A stretch of 64,000 nucleotides of DNA from Blastococcus fimeti (GTDB taxonomy: Bacteria; Actinomycetota; Actinomycetes; Mycobacteriales; Geodermatophilaceae), in the NCBI GenBank assembly GCA_900102115.1, contig FNAW01000002.1, positions 1 to 64,000 on the forward strand, in the 5' to 3' direction. Shown piece by piece: positions 1 to 8,579 of this stretch. The notes below the pieces were generated by a model. That model made no database searches. It was given only the letters and a program-made list of their open reading frames with translations, and was not told the origin of the DNA. Every line of letters starts with the position of its first letter. The stretch's first letter is position 1. Position numbers and translations under genes: made by a program.

Positions 1-88
1 CCCGCCCAGACCAGCGGGTTGATAGGCCGGAAGTGGAAGCACCGCAAGGTGTGGAGCTGACCGGTACTAATAGGCCGAGGGCTTGACC
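1..88 (+). rRNA. rrl: 23S ribosomal RNA, 3' end (partial)
   Basis: The window opens inside the 3' terminal part of a 23S rRNA. The conserved tail with GGTTGATAGGCCGG, GACCGGTACTAATAGGCCGA and GGGCTTGACC is present, ending near 88. The 5' part lies outside the window. The 5S gene follows after a spacer of about 113 nt, the standard rRNA operon order. The exact mature 3' end is uncertain by a few bases. Confidence 0.93.
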
Positions 89-201
89 ACACACACCTCC
101 TCGAGGTCTCGTGCAGGTCTGAGTCAACTAAGAAGATTGTCGCGTCCACTGTGCGGTTCTGAACGTGCGAACCAGGGAACTGGTTTCGTCAAGTTCACAG
201 A

Positions 202-320
202 GTTACGGCGGCCATGGCGAGAGGGAAACGCCCGGTCTCATTCCGAACCCGGAAGCTAAGCCTTTCAGCGCCGATGGTACTGCCCTGGAGACGGGGTGGG
301 AGAGTAGGACGCCGCCGGAC
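202..320 (+). rRNA. rrf: 5S ribosomal RNA
   Basis: This is a complete actinobacterial 5S rRNA. It begins GTTACGGCGGCCATGGCGAG, contains the conserved CCCATTCCGAACCCGG-like loop region, and ends GGACGCCGCCGGAC, complementary to the 5' end. It lies downstream of the 23S gene and just upstream of a strong terminator. Ends are accurate to a few bases. Confidence 0.93.
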
Positions 321-330
321 AACCATTACC

Positions 331-375
331 GAACGGGGGTCAGAGCCAAGTGCTCTGGCCCCCGTTCGCGTTTTC
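331..375 (+). terminator. rRNA operon terminator
   Basis: A 16-bp stem (331-346 with 352-367, one G-U pair) around a 5-nt loop is followed by a short T-rich stretch (GCGTTTTCC). It sits 10 nt after the 5S gene, so it most likely terminates the rRNA operon. Confidence 0.9.
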
Positions 376-435
376 CGTTATTCAGCATTCGGCGGCTTGT
401 GCGAGTGCGCCGCTATTCGATGAGGTACCCCGAAC

Positions 436-2955
436 ATGACTTCTCCGCGACGCGGTTCTGACGGCCCGCGCGGCTCCGGCAGCGGACGCCCCGGCGCAGG
501 CTCCGGCCGGCCCGGTGCGCGTGCCCAGCGCCCGGCGGGCGCCTCCGGACGCCCCGGCGCCCCCCGCAACGTCGCCGGCGGTCGGGGAAGCGCCCCGGAC
601 GGTGAGCGTCGGTCCCGTCCGCAGAGCGACCGGGACGCCCGCTACTTCGCGGAGCGCGGTGACAACTCGAGCCCTCGTCGCGGTTCCGACGAGCGCGGCG
701 GATCCAGCGACCGTCCCACCGGCCGGCCCGCTTCCGGCGGCGGGCGCAGCGGCGGGTCGTCACGTGACGATCGTGGTGGTTGGCAGGAACGTCGTCCGTC
801 CGGTGACCGCCCCCAGAGTGGCGGCTACCAGGGTGGTCGCCCCTCGGGTGACCGCCCCCAGGGTGGCCGCCCCTCGGGTGGTGGCTACCAGGGTGGCCGT
901 CCTTCCGGTGATCGCCCCCAGGGGGATCGACCGCAGCGTGACCGCCCGCAGGGCGGGAACAGCTGGCAGGATCGTCGTCCCTCCGGTGACCGCCCCCGGA
1001 GCGATGGCTACCAGGGTGGCCGTCCCCCGGGCGACCGTCCGCAGCGTGACCGCCCTCAGGGTGGGAACAGCTGGCAGGACCGTCGTCCCTCCGGCGACCG
1101 CCCCCAGGGCGACCGCCCCCAGGGCGGCGGCTACCGGGGCGACCGCCCGCAGCGTGACCGGCCGCAGCGTGACCGCCCCCAGGGTGGGACCAGCTGGCAG
1201 GACCGTCGTCCCTCCGGTGACCGGCCCCAGGGAGGCGGCTACCAGGGCGACCGTCCGCAGCGTGACCGCCCCCAGGGTGGTGGCTACCAGGGTGGCCGCC
1301 CGCAGGGTGATCGGCCGCAGCGTGACCGCCCGCAGGGTGGCGGCAGCTGGCAGGACCGTCGTCCCTCCGGTGACCGTCCCCAGAGCGGTGGCTACCAGGG
1401 TGATCGGCCGCAGCGTGACCGCCCCCAGAGCGGCGGCTACCAGGGCGACCGGCCGCAGCGCGACCGCCCGCAGGGTGGCGGCAGCTGGCAGGACCGTCGT
1501 CCCTCCGGTGACCGTCCCCAGAGCGGTGGCTACCAGGGTGATCGGCCGCAGCGTGACCGCCCCCAGAGCGGCGGCTACCAGGGCGACCGGCCGCAGCGCG
1601 ACCGCCCGCAGGGTGGCGGCAGCTGGCAGGACCGTCGTCCCTCGGGTGACCGCCCCCATAGCGGCGGCTACCAGGGCGACCGCCCGCAGCGCGACCGCCC
1701 CCAGGGTGGGAACAGCTGGCAGGACCGTCGTCCCTCGGGTGACCGCCCCCGGAGCGGCGGCTACCAGGGCGACCGCGCGCAGCGCGACCGCCCCCAGGGT
1801 GGGAACAGCTGGCAGGACCGTCGTCCCTCCGGTGACCGTCCGCAGCGCCCGGCCGCCGGCCGGTCGGACGCGGGCTTCACGGGCAGCTGGCGCGACCGCC
1901 GCCCGTCGGACGACCGGCGAGGCGCCCCCGACCGCGGCCCCCGCGCGGACGACCGGACCGATCGCCGTCCGCCGCTGCCGCCCGGCCCGGACCTCCCGGA
2001 GTGGGCGGACCCCCGCGAGCTCGACCCTGCGGTCCGCACGGCGCTGAAGGGGCTCGACCCCCGCGGTGTCGACAAGGTCGCCGCCCACCTCGTAGCGGCC
2101 GGCACGCTCGTCGACGACGAGCCGGAGCTCGCACTGGCCCACGCACGGGCCGCACGTGATCGCGCCTCCCGGGTCGCCGTCGTCCGCGAGGCGGTCGGCG
2201 TCGCCGCGTACCACGCCGGTGACTACGCCGAGGCGGCGCGCGAGCTGCGCGCCTACCGGCGGATGAGCGGGGACCACGGCTACCGCGCCGTCCTGGCGGA
2301 CTGCGAGCGCGCCCTCGGCCGGCCCGAGGTCGCCCTGCGGCTCGTGGCCGAGGCCCTCACCGAGTCCCCGGACCACGAGGAGATGGCCGAGCTCCGCCTG
2401 GTCGAGGCCGGCGCGCGCCGTGACCTCGGCGAGGACGCCGCCGCGCGGCTGGTCCTCGAGGCCGCCATGGGTGGGCGACCGACGCCGGACTCGCTCACCG
2501 AGGACGACGACGTCCGGCTGCGCTTCGCCGCCGCCTACGCCGACCTGCTCCACGCCCTGGGTGAGGAGGAGCTGGCCCAGCAGTGGCACGACGCGATCGT
2601 CGCCGTCGACCCCGAGGCGCTGGCGGACTCCGTCGAGTTCACCGACCTCGACGACGACCTCGACGACACCGAGCTCGACGACGAAGCGGTCGAACTCGGA
2701 GACGGGGACGAGGCAGCGACCGAGGTCGACCCGGAGGATGCCGAGCTCGACGACGCGGACACGCTCGAGGCCGCCATCGAGGCGGAGTTCGAGCAGTCCG
2801 ACGCGGAGGGGCCGGTCGCCGAGGGCGCTGACTTCCCGACCGCGGGACGGTCGTTCCAGGACGAGGTGGAGGCGGAGGTCGCCGAGCTCCTCGGCGAGGC
2901 CGACGACGATGCGGATCAGGACTCCCGGGCGGACGGCACGTCGCCGACGGCCTGA
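436..2955 (+). CDS. Disordered DRPQ/RRPSGD-repeat protein with TPR domain and acidic tail
   Basis: An 839-residue protein starting at an ATG with a TGAGGT ribosome site 9 nt upstream. Residues 1-115 are rich in Gly, Arg, Ser and Pro. Residues ~116-490 are a degenerate tandem repeat built from SWQDRRPSGDRP, GGYQGDRP and QRDRPQ units, certainly disordered. Residues ~519-725 form helical TPR-like repeats (AxxAYxxGDYxxA, ALGRPEVAL patterns). Residues ~735-839 are an Asp/Glu-rich tail. TPR proteins of this kind occur near ssb/HAD/tlyA genes in actinobacteria. The basic repeat arm resembles RGG-type RNA-binding regions, so a link to RNA is possible but is inference. Other frames across the repeat stay open only because of the repeat. 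The gene follows the rRNA terminator directly and may have its own promoter between 376 and 435. Confidence 0.85.
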   Translation: MTSPRRGSDGPRGSGSGRPGAGSGRPGARAQRPAGASGRPGAPRNVAGGRGSAPDGERRSRPQSDRDARYFAERGDNSSPRRGSDERGGSSDRPTGRPASGGGRSGGSSRDDRGGWQERRPSGDRPQSGGYQGGRPSGDRPQGGRPSGGGYQGGRPSGDRPQGDRPQRDRPQGGNSWQDRRPSGDRPRSDGYQGGRPPGDRPQRDRPQGGNSWQDRRPSGDRPQGDRPQGGGYRGDRPQRDRPQRDRPQGGTSWQDRRPSGDRPQGGGYQGDRPQRDRPQGGGYQGGRPQGDRPQRDRPQGGGSWQDRRPSGDRPQSGGYQGDRPQRDRPQSGGYQGDRPQRDRPQGGGSWQDRRPSGDRPQSGGYQGDRPQRDRPQSGGYQGDRPQRDRPQGGGSWQDRRPSGDRPHSGGYQGDRPQRDRPQGGNSWQDRRPSGDRPRSGGYQGDRAQRDRPQGGNSWQDRRPSGDRPQRPAAGRSDAGFTGSWRDRRPSDDRRGAPDRGPRADDRTDRRPPLPPGPDLPEWADPRELDPAVRTALKGLDPRGVDKVAAHLVAAGTLVDDEPELALAHARAARDRASRVAVVREAVGVAAYHAGDYAEAARELRAYRRMSGDHGYRAVLADCERALGRPEVALRLVAEALTESPDHEEMAELRLVEAGARRDLGEDAAARLVLEAAMGGRPTPDSLTEDDDVRLRFAAAYADLLHALGEEELAQQWHDAIVAVDPEALADSVEFTDLDDDLDDTELDDEAVELGDGDEAATEVDPEDAELDDADTLEAAIEAEFEQSDAEGPVAEGADFPTAGRSFQDEVEAEVAELLGEADDDADQDSRADGTSPTA
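781..1900 (+). repeat. Coding tandem repeat (DRPQ / WQDRRPSGD units)
   Basis: Imperfect tandem units encode Arg-Asp-Arg-Pro-Gln and Trp-Gln-Asp-Arg-Arg-Pro-Ser-Gly-Asp. The Trp-containing motif recurs about ten times. Within it, 1324-1645 is an exact tandem duplication with a period of 138 bp (46 codons), about 2.3 copies, indicating recent expansion. Confidence 0.9.
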
Positions 2956-3063
2956 CAGCACGAACCCCTGACAACCGGGCGGCGGGTGTCCACACCCGCC
3001 GCCCGTGTCCACAGTCGGCGGCAACCCCTGTGCCAGGACGGCGGCTCGCTCCAGGCTCTCCCC

Positions 3064-3423
3064 ATGAGCGTGGCTGTGATCGACCGGAACGACGTGGTGC
3101 TACGGGGCAGGCTGTCCGCGCCGGCAGAGGTCCGAACCCTGCCCAGCGGGGACACCCTGGTGAGCTTCCGGTTGGTGGTGCGCCGGCCCGAGCCGCGATC
3201 CAGCGGCCAGTCGGTCGACGTGCTCGGCTGCATCACCTACGACAAGGGACTCCAGCGCCGGATCGCGGCCTGGCAGCCGGGGGACGTCGTGGAGGTCGAG
3301 GGCGCTCTGCAACGGCGCTTCTGGCGCACCGGATCGGGCACCGCGTCGGTGTGCGAGGTCAACTGCCGGCGCGGCCGCAAAGTGCCCCGGACCGCGGGCT
3401 CGGCGGCCGAGCGCACGGCATGA
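3064..3423 (+). CDS. Single-stranded DNA-binding protein, short (OB fold)
   Basis: A 119-residue SSB-like OB-fold protein. It shows the N-terminal beta pattern NDVVLRGRLSAPAEVRTLPSG, then VSFRLVVRRPEP and a central domain ending GDVVEVEGALQRRFW. It lacks the long acidic C-terminal tail of replicative SSB and ends in a basic RRGRK segment. This suggests an accessory SSB paralogue rather than the main one. I chose the ATG at 3064, which starts directly before the OB fold; an in-frame start exists at 2986. It follows the repeat/TPR gene by about 110 nt and converges on the DUF1015 gene. Target DNA role is inferred from the fold. Confidence 0.82.
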   Translation: MSVAVIDRNDVVLRGRLSAPAEVRTLPSGDTLVSFRLVVRRPEPRSSGQSVDVLGCITYDKGLQRRIAAWQPGDVVEVEGALQRRFWRTGSGTASVCEVNCRRGRKVPRTAGSAAERTA

Positions 3424-3431
3424 GCCGCCCG

Positions 3432-4772
3432 TCAGTCCGCCAGGGGGCGCAGGACCAGACCGGTCCGGGGCTTGGGGACGAACAGCGTGGACTTCCGTGG
3501 CATCCGTGCTCCCGCCCGTGCGACAGCGGCCACGTCAGCCGGCGACGGGGGGCGCAGCAGCAGGGCGACGCCGTCGCGCTCGGCCGCGGTCCGCAGGGCG
3601 TCCTCGACGGTGTGGGCGATGAGCACGGACCCGGGTTCGTCGGTCCGCGACCACAGCCCCTCGATCAGGCCCTTGTGCGCCAGCACCACGTCGAGTCCGC
3701 GCCACGCACCGGGTGCCTCCGACGGCACCAGGTCGCGCACCGCCGGCTCGGGGTTGCTCAGCTGCAGCAGCCGGGAGCCGTCGCTGAGCAGATACCCGGA
3801 CGCGCCGGGGTCGGCGAGCCAGGCGTGCACGGCAGCGGCCACGGCGACGGGCGACGACCCGTCGTGGACCGGCACGCCCTCGACGGTGAAGCCCGCTGCG
3901 GCGTCCCGGGCGGCGTCGTCGAGGCGGAGGTCGGGCAGCACGCGGTGGATCGCCGCGACGCGCAGCCCGCCCGGGCCCATGGGCGTCAGCAGCGCGAGGA
4001 CGGCGTCACACCCAGGGCAACCCGGATCAGTGCGCTGATGGGCGCGGGCGGCGGCGAACCGGTGGTGCCCGTCGGCGATCACCGCACGCGTGCGCCCGAG
4101 CGCCGCGGCGAGCCCCGTGACGAGCGCGGGATCGGTCACGCGCCACAGCCGGTGCCGCACGCCGTCGTCGTCCTCGATCCGGAACGTCGGCTCCGCCCGA
4201 CGGACGCGGTCGGTGAGTTCGGCGACCTCGGGGTCGGCATCGTGGGCGAGCACGATCGGCTCGAGGTCGGTGCGGGTCGCGGCCAGGAGCGCCCGGCGCC
4301 CCTCCACCGCGTCCGGGAAGGTGTCCTCGTGGGGGAGGACCGCGGTCGAGGCCGGTCCGGGCAGGACGACGGCGCCCAGCCACCCGACCGTCGGAGCTCC
4401 GCCATCAGCGGGCTGCAGCTCGTAGACCCACAGGGCGGGCACCTCGTCCCGGACGAGGACGCCCCCGTCCTGCCAGGCGGCCAGCGTGCGTGCGGCCTGC
4501 GCCGCCCAGGGCGGGGGTCCGTCGGCGGCCCGCAGCGGCGCGGGGTCGGCAGCGGGGGCGGTCTCGGGCAGGATGAGGCGCACGATGTTGTGCGGATCGG
4601 CTGCGGCGAGCCGTTCCCGCCCGGCTGCGGTGACCAGGTCGTACGCCGGCGAGGTCACCCGGGCCAGGTGGGCGGCGTCCCGCACGCGGTAGGTCAGGGC
4701 CCGGAAGGGTCGCACCTCGAGACCCGCCGCCGGATCGGACGGGCGGCGGTCCGGCAACGACGACGAGGGCAC
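3432..4772 (-). CDS. DUF1015 family protein
   Basis: About 446 residues, matching the actinobacterial DUF1015 family (about 400-430 residues). Family features seen: EVRPFRALTYRV near the N terminus, SPAYDLVTAAGRERL, NIVRLILPE, then DGHHRFAAA (a conserved metal-binding-like DGHHR motif) in the middle and LFVPKPRTGLVLRPL at the end. The function of the family is not established; some members are called HTH or serine-kinase-like, without proof here. The start is taken as the GTG at 4772, but a GTG at the EVRPF segment is an alternative. The gene is transcribed away from the neighbouring HAD gene, sharing a divergent region of about 108 nt. Confidence 0.85.
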   Translation of the reverse strand: MPSSSLPDRRPSDPAAGLEVRPFRALTYRVRDAAHLARVTSPAYDLVTAAGRERLAAADPHNIVRLILPETAPAADPAPLRAADGPPPWAAQAARTLAAWQDGGVLVRDEVPALWVYELQPADGGAPTVGWLGAVVLPGPASTAVLPHEDTFPDAVEGRRALLAATRTDLEPIVLAHDADPEVAELTDRVRRAEPTFRIEDDDGVRHRLWRVTDPALVTGLAAALGRTRAVIADGHHRFAAARAHQRTDPGCPGCDAVLALLTPMGPGGLRVAAIHRVLPDLRLDDAARDAAAGFTVEGVPVHDGSSPVAVAAAVHAWLADPGASGYLLSDGSRLLQLSNPEPAVRDLVPSEAPGAWRGLDVVLAHKGLIEGLWSRTDEPGSVLIAHTVEDALRTAAERDGVALLLRPPSPADVAAVARAGARMPRKSTLFVPKPRTGLVLRPLAD

Positions 4773-4880
4773 GACGGAATCGTAGGAGCGTCGACGACCG
4801 ACGCCGTCGCGAGACCGGTGCGGAGGAGACGCGGCGCTGCGGATGCGGCGGTCCGCCACCACGGGAGGACAGGCGCACAC

Positions 4881-5996
4881 ATGACCGACACAGCTGCCGG
4901 GACATCCGGCGGGACCGAACTGCCCTCGTTGGCCGGCGGGTCGCCCACCCCGTTGACCGAGGCGCACGACGTGGCCCTGCTCGACCTCGACGGTGTCGTC
5001 TACGTCGGCCCGGACGCCGTGCCCGGCGTGCCCGAGGCGCTGCAGGGCGTCCGCCACGCCGGCATGCGGCTGGGCTTCGTCACCAACAACGCCGCCCGGA
5101 CCCCCGAGGACGTGGCAGCCCATCTGACCGAGCTCGGCGTCGAGGCCACGGCGGCCGATGTGATCACCAGCTCGCAGGCGGCCGCGACCGTCGTCGCGGA
5201 CCTCCTGGGGCCCGGCGCGCGCATCCTCGCCGTCGGCGGCCCCGGCGTCGCGACGGCCGCCCGCGCCGCCGGGCTGGTCGTCGTCGAGCGCGCGGAGGAC
5301 GAGCCGGACGCGGTCGTGCAGGGGTACGGCCGGGAGGTCGGCTGGGCCCAGCTCGCCGAGGCCGTCGTCGCGGTGCGCAACGGTGCCCGGCACGTCGCCA
5401 CGAACGCCGACGCCACCATCCCCTCGCCCCGCGGGCCGCTCCCGGGCAACGGGGCGATGGTCGGCGTCGTCAGCGCGGTGACCGGGCGGCCCCCGCTGAT
5501 CACCGGCAAGCCCGATCCGGCGATGCACGCCGAGTGCGTGCGGCGCACCGGTGCCCAGCGGCCGCTCGTGGTCGGGGACCGGTTGGACACCGACATCGAG
5601 GGCGCCCGGCGGGCCGGTGCGGCCAGCCTGCTCGTGCTGTCGGGGGTCACCGACGCGGCCACGCTGCTCGCCGCCGTCCCGCAGCACCGGCCCGACCACC
5701 TGTCCCCGGACGCGGCCGGGCTGCTGACGGTCCACCCGCCGGTCGTCGGTGACGGGGCGGGGTGGCGGTGCGGGGACTGGGTGGTCCGGCCCGCCGAGGC
5801 CGACGCGCTCCTGCTCGTGCACGAGCCCCGGCAGTCGGACCAGGCGGCACCGGCGGACGACGGCCTCGACGGCCTGCGGGCGCTCTGCGTGGCGCACTGG
5901 GCCCGGCACCCCGACGACGGGTCCGACGCGCAGGTCCTCGGCGACGGTCGACCGGCCCGCGACGCCCTCCGGGAATGGGGGCTGGGAAACGGCTAG
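4881..5996 (+). CDS. HAD-IIA family hydrolase (NagD/PGP-like phosphatase)
   Basis: A 371-residue HAD superfamily phosphatase of the class IIA type. The nucleophile motif DLDG (D35, D37) is followed by VTNNAARTP (motif II with the C2 cap), ITGKPDP and the acidic motif VGDRLDTDIEGA. About 100 residues beyond the HAD core form a C-terminal extension with no clear domain, as in several actinobacterial homologues. Probable substrates are small phosphorylated metabolites such as 2-phosphoglycolate or glycerol phosphate; specificity cannot be read from sequence. ATG start at 4881. It is divergent from the DUF1015 gene and converges on the SCP2-like gene. Confidence 0.9.
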   Translation: MTDTAAGTSGGTELPSLAGGSPTPLTEAHDVALLDLDGVVYVGPDAVPGVPEALQGVRHAGMRLGFVTNNAARTPEDVAAHLTELGVEATAADVITSSQAAATVVADLLGPGARILAVGGPGVATAARAAGLVVVERAEDEPDAVVQGYGREVGWAQLAEAVVAVRNGARHVATNADATIPSPRGPLPGNGAMVGVVSAVTGRPPLITGKPDPAMHAECVRRTGAQRPLVVGDRLDTDIEGARRAGAASLLVLSGVTDAATLLAAVPQHRPDHLSPDAAGLLTVHPPVVGDGAGWRCGDWVVRPAEADALLLVHEPRQSDQAAPADDGLDGLRALCVAHWARHPDDGSDAQVLGDGRPARDALREWGLGNG

Positions 5997-6009
5997 AGCG
6001 GCGAGCAGG

Positions 6010-6348
6010 TCAGAGGAGCTTGCGCAGCCGCAGCATGTCGCGCAGTCCCGCCTCCAGCTTCACCCGACCCGTCGCCCACGCCGCGCCGAAGGAGAGGTCG
6101 CCACCGGTCAGGGCGACGAGGTCGTCGCTGGTCATGGTGAGCCGGATGTCGGCCCGGGCGACGTCGGGCCCGTCGGGGAGCACCTCCAGGTCGCGCACCG
6201 CCCCGGAACTCAGCCGGCCCACGACCACCTGCTCGAGGTCGGTCAGCCGGCAGGACAGGCTGCGGTCCAGCCCGGCGGCGGCCGGGTTGGCCGCGAGGTC
6301 GCCGAGGATGCCCCGGAGGGCGGTGAGGCACTGATCCATCGTGGCCAC
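6010..6348 (-). CDS. SCP2 sterol-binding-domain-like protein
   Basis: A 112-residue single-domain protein with the SCP2 pattern: a hydrophobic beta sheet, then ADIRLTMTSDDLVALTGGDLSFGAAWATGRVKLEG-like helices near the C terminus. Such stand-alone SCP2 proteins are common near tlyA in actinobacteria and are thought to bind lipids or act as accessory domains. The start is set at GTG 6348, because an AGGAG lies about 10 nt upstream; an ATG three codons in (6339) is the alternative. It converges on the HAD gene and is divergent from the small gene at 6536. Confidence 0.78.
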   Translation of the reverse strand: MATMDQCLTALRGILGDLAANPAAAGLDRSLSCRLTDLEQVVVGRLSSGAVRDLEVLPDGPDVARADIRLTMTSDDLVALTGGDLSFGAAWATGRVKLEAGLRDMLRLRKLL

Positions 6349-6440
6349 GGGGGCGCTTCTCCTGCCGACGTCGGGACGTACCGGGCGCCAGACGGTATCG
6401 CCTGTGCTCCGTCGCGCCGTGCCCCGTCGTCGGTGACCGG

Positions 6441-6446
6441 TAACCT
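6441..6446 (+). promoter_or_regulatory. Candidate -10 box (TAACCT) upstream of the tlyA-nadK-recN operon
   Basis: TAACCT fits the actinobacterial TAnnnT -10 consensus. It lies 90 nt before the first gene of the 6536-10347 operon, in the intergenic region divergent from the SCP2-like gene. There is no convincing -35 element. Confidence 0.35.
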
Positions 6447-6535
6447 CGGCGAGGCACCGACCGGCAACCGGCCGTCGTGCGGACGTCGACTCCGACGGCC
6501 ACCTCCGAGCACCTCCAGCGCAGAAGGCGATGACG

Positions 6536-6745
6536 ATGACCGAGCCGAGCTCGCCGCGACCCGTGCCGGGTCCGCCGCGCCCGGCCGCGCCGTCGCCGAC
6601 CGAGCCCGTGCCCGCGGAGCAGGAGCATCCCGCCGGCGACCGCTTCGCCGAGTTGGAGCAGCGCCCCGTGGCCGAGCACGTCGCGGTCTTCGAGGCCGAG
6701 CACGGCCGGCTCCAGCGCGAGCTCGGCACGATCGACCAGCTCTGA
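6536..6745 (+). CDS. Small Pro-rich hypothetical protein upstream of tlyA
   Basis: A 69-residue protein with a Pro/Ala-rich N-terminal half and a short amphipathic C-terminal helix (FAELEQRPVAEHVAVFEAEH). The second of two ATGs (6536) is preferred because an AGAAGG lies 8 nt upstream; the first (6530) would leave only 2 nt. Its stop overlaps the tlyA start (TGATG), so it is probably translationally coupled to tlyA. A short protein at this position is familiar in actinobacterial tlyA operons; function unknown. Confidence 0.7.
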   Translation: MTEPSSPRPVPGPPRPAAPSPTEPVPAEQEHPAGDRFAELEQRPVAEHVAVFEAEHGRLQRELGTIDQL

Positions 6746-7539
6746 TGGCACGTCGCCGACTCGATGCCGAACTCGTGCGCCGCGGCCTGGCGCGGTCCCG
6801 CGAGCACGCGGTCGCGCTGATCGCCGAGGGCCGTGTCGCCGTCTCCGGCCGCGCCGCGACCAAGCCGGCCACGGGCGTGGACGCCGGTGACCCGGTGGTG
6901 GTCCGCACCGACCCCGACCAGCCCAGCTGGGTCTCCCGCGGCGCGCACAAGCTGCTCGGCGCCCTGGAGGCGTTCCCGGTGGCGATCGAGGGCCGCCGCG
7001 CCCTCGATGCCGGCGCCTCCACCGGCGGCTTCACCGAGGTGCTGCTGAGCCGGGGCGCCGCCGAGGTGGTGGCCGTCGACGTCGGCTACGGCGAGCTGGC
7101 CTGGCCGTTGCGCACCGACGACCGCGTGCACGTCCTCGAGCGCACCAACGTGCGCACCCTGACTCCCGAGGCGATCGGCGGCGCCGTCGACCTGGTCGTC
7201 GCCGACCTGTCCTTCATCTCCCTGCGCCTGGTCCTCCCGGCGCTCACCGGCTGCGCCGACCCGGAGGCCGATCTGCTGCCGATGGTGAAGCCGCAGTTCG
7301 AGGTGGGCCGGGAGCGGCTCGGCGCCGGTGGGGTCGTCCGGGATCCCGAGCACCGGGTGCAGTCGGTCCTGGACGTGGCCGGCGCCGCGGCGGCCCTCGG
7401 CTGGGGGACCGCCGGCGTGGTGGCCAGCCCGTTGCCCGGCCCGGCCGGCAACGTGGAGTTCTTCCTGTGGTTGCGTCGCGACGCGGGACCGGTGCAGGAG
7501 CACGACGTCCGTCGAGCAGTCCAGGAGGGACCGCAGTGA
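6745..7539 (+). CDS. tlyA: TlyA family rRNA (cytidine-2'-O)-methyltransferase
   Basis: 264 residues. An N-terminal S4 RNA-binding domain (residues ~1-60) is followed by an FtsJ-like methyltransferase domain with the SAM motif DAGASTGGFTE (88-98), VDLVVADLSFISLR and LLPMVKPQFEVGRE. TlyA methylates 2'-OH of cytidines in 16S and 23S rRNA and affects capreomycin sensitivity in mycobacteria. Length and motif order match the family. It overlaps the preceding small gene by one base and the nadK start codon (GTGA), so it lies inside an operon. Confidence 0.95.
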   Translation: MARRRLDAELVRRGLARSREHAVALIAEGRVAVSGRAATKPATGVDAGDPVVVRTDPDQPSWVSRGAHKLLGALEAFPVAIEGRRALDAGASTGGFTEVLLSRGAAEVVAVDVGYGELAWPLRTDDRVHVLERTNVRTLTPEAIGGAVDLVVADLSFISLRLVLPALTGCADPEADLLPMVKPQFEVGRERLGAGGVVRDPEHRVQSVLDVAGAAAALGWGTAGVVASPLPGPAGNVEFFLWLRRDAGPVQEHDVRRAVQEGPQ

Positions 7540-8579
7540 GTCCGACCAGCGAGGGCAGGACCGCCCGCCAGCCCCGGCGCGTGCTGCTGACCGTGCACAC
7601 CGGCCGGCGGGACATCGTCGCCCTGGCCCGCAGGTCCGCCGCGCGGCTGCAGGAGAGCGGCATCGTCGTCCGACTGCTCGACGACGAGGCCAAGGACCTG
7701 GACATCCCCGGCGCCGAGGTGGTGCCGGCGGACGCCGACGCCGCCCTCGACACCGAGATCGTCATGGTCTTCGGCGGTGACGGCACCTTCCTGCGCGCCG
7801 CCGAGCTGGCCCGCTTCACCGACGCCGCCCTCATGGGCGTGAACCTGGGGCGGGTCGGCTTCCTCGCCGAGACCGAACCCGAGGCGGTCGAGGAGACCCT
7901 GCAGGCCATCGAGCGGTGCGAGTACTCCGTGGAGGAGCGGCTGGCCATCGAGGTCGACGTCGTCGACGTCGACGGCTCGGTCGTCGGCGGCACCTGGGCG
8001 CTCAACGAGGTCTCGATCGAGAAGGCCGAGCGCTCCCGCGTGCTCGACGTCGTCATCCTCATCGACGGCCGGCCGCTGACCAGCTTCGGCTGCGACGGGG
8101 TGCTCTGCGCGACCCCGACCGGGTCGACCGCCTACGCCTTCTCCGCGGGCGGACCGGTGGTCTGGCCCGACGTCGAGGCGCTGCTGCTCGTCCCGACCAA
8201 CGCCCACGCGCTCTTCGCCCGCCCGCTGGTCACCTCGCCGAACTCGGTGCTCACCGTCTCGGTGCCCGCCGACGGCAACCGGGCCCGCGTCTCGGCGGAC
8301 GGGCGCCGGATGGTCAGCGTCCCCGATGGGGGACGGGTCGACGTCCGCAAGGCGTCCCGGCCGGTGCGGATCGCCCGCGTGCACGCCTCGTCCTTCGGCG
8401 ACCGGCTGGTCGCCAAGTTCGGCCTGCCGGTGCGTGGCTTCCGCGACGCCCGGCACGCCGGTCCGGGGCACGAGCTGACCACCAGCCGGAACGTCCTCGC
8501 CCGCGAGGTCGTCGACGGGAACGGCGACGTCGTGCCCGGAGGGGAGGCAGCCGGTGGCGGCACGCGCGACGACGGCTGA
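7536..8579 (+). CDS. nadK: NAD kinase
   Basis: 347 residues. The ATP-NAD kinase signature FGGDGTFLRA is at about residues 79-88, followed by VNLGRVGFLAE, the NEVSIEK element and CATPTGSTAYAFSAGGPVV. It phosphorylates NAD to NADP in the cytosol. The GTG start overlaps the tlyA stop, and an AGGAGG lies 7 nt upstream. A C-terminal tail of about 40 residues beyond the family core is rich in Gly/Asp. The end overlaps recN by 26 nt. Confidence 0.96.
   Translation: MSPTSEGRTARQPRRVLLTVHTGRRDIVALARRSAARLQESGIVVRLLDDEAKDLDIPGAEVVPADADAALDTEIVMVFGGDGTFLRAAELARFTDAALMGVNLGRVGFLAETEPEAVEETLQAIERCEYSVEERLAIEVDVVDVDGSVVGGTWALNEVSIEKAERSRVLDVVILIDGRPLTSFGCDGVLCATPTGSTAYAFSAGGPVVWPDVEALLLVPTNAHALFARPLVTSPNSVLTVSVPADGNRARVSADGRRMVSVPDGGRVDVRKASRPVRIARVHASSFGDRLVAKFGLPVRGFRDARHAGPGHELTTSRNVLAREVVDGNGDVVPGGEAAGGGTRDDG

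Noticed and set aside
515..3024. Long open frames in other frames and on the minus strand over the repeat gene
   Set aside because: They are kept open by the codon-periodic repeat and encode monotonous Ala/Val/Thr/Arg strings with no domain; the frame at 436 has the ribosome site and the TPR domain.
5749..6744. Long plus-strand frame running upstream of tlyA
   Set aside because: It is a high-GC shadow through the HAD and SCP2 genes; TlyA similarity starts at 6745, where the start overlaps the preceding stop.
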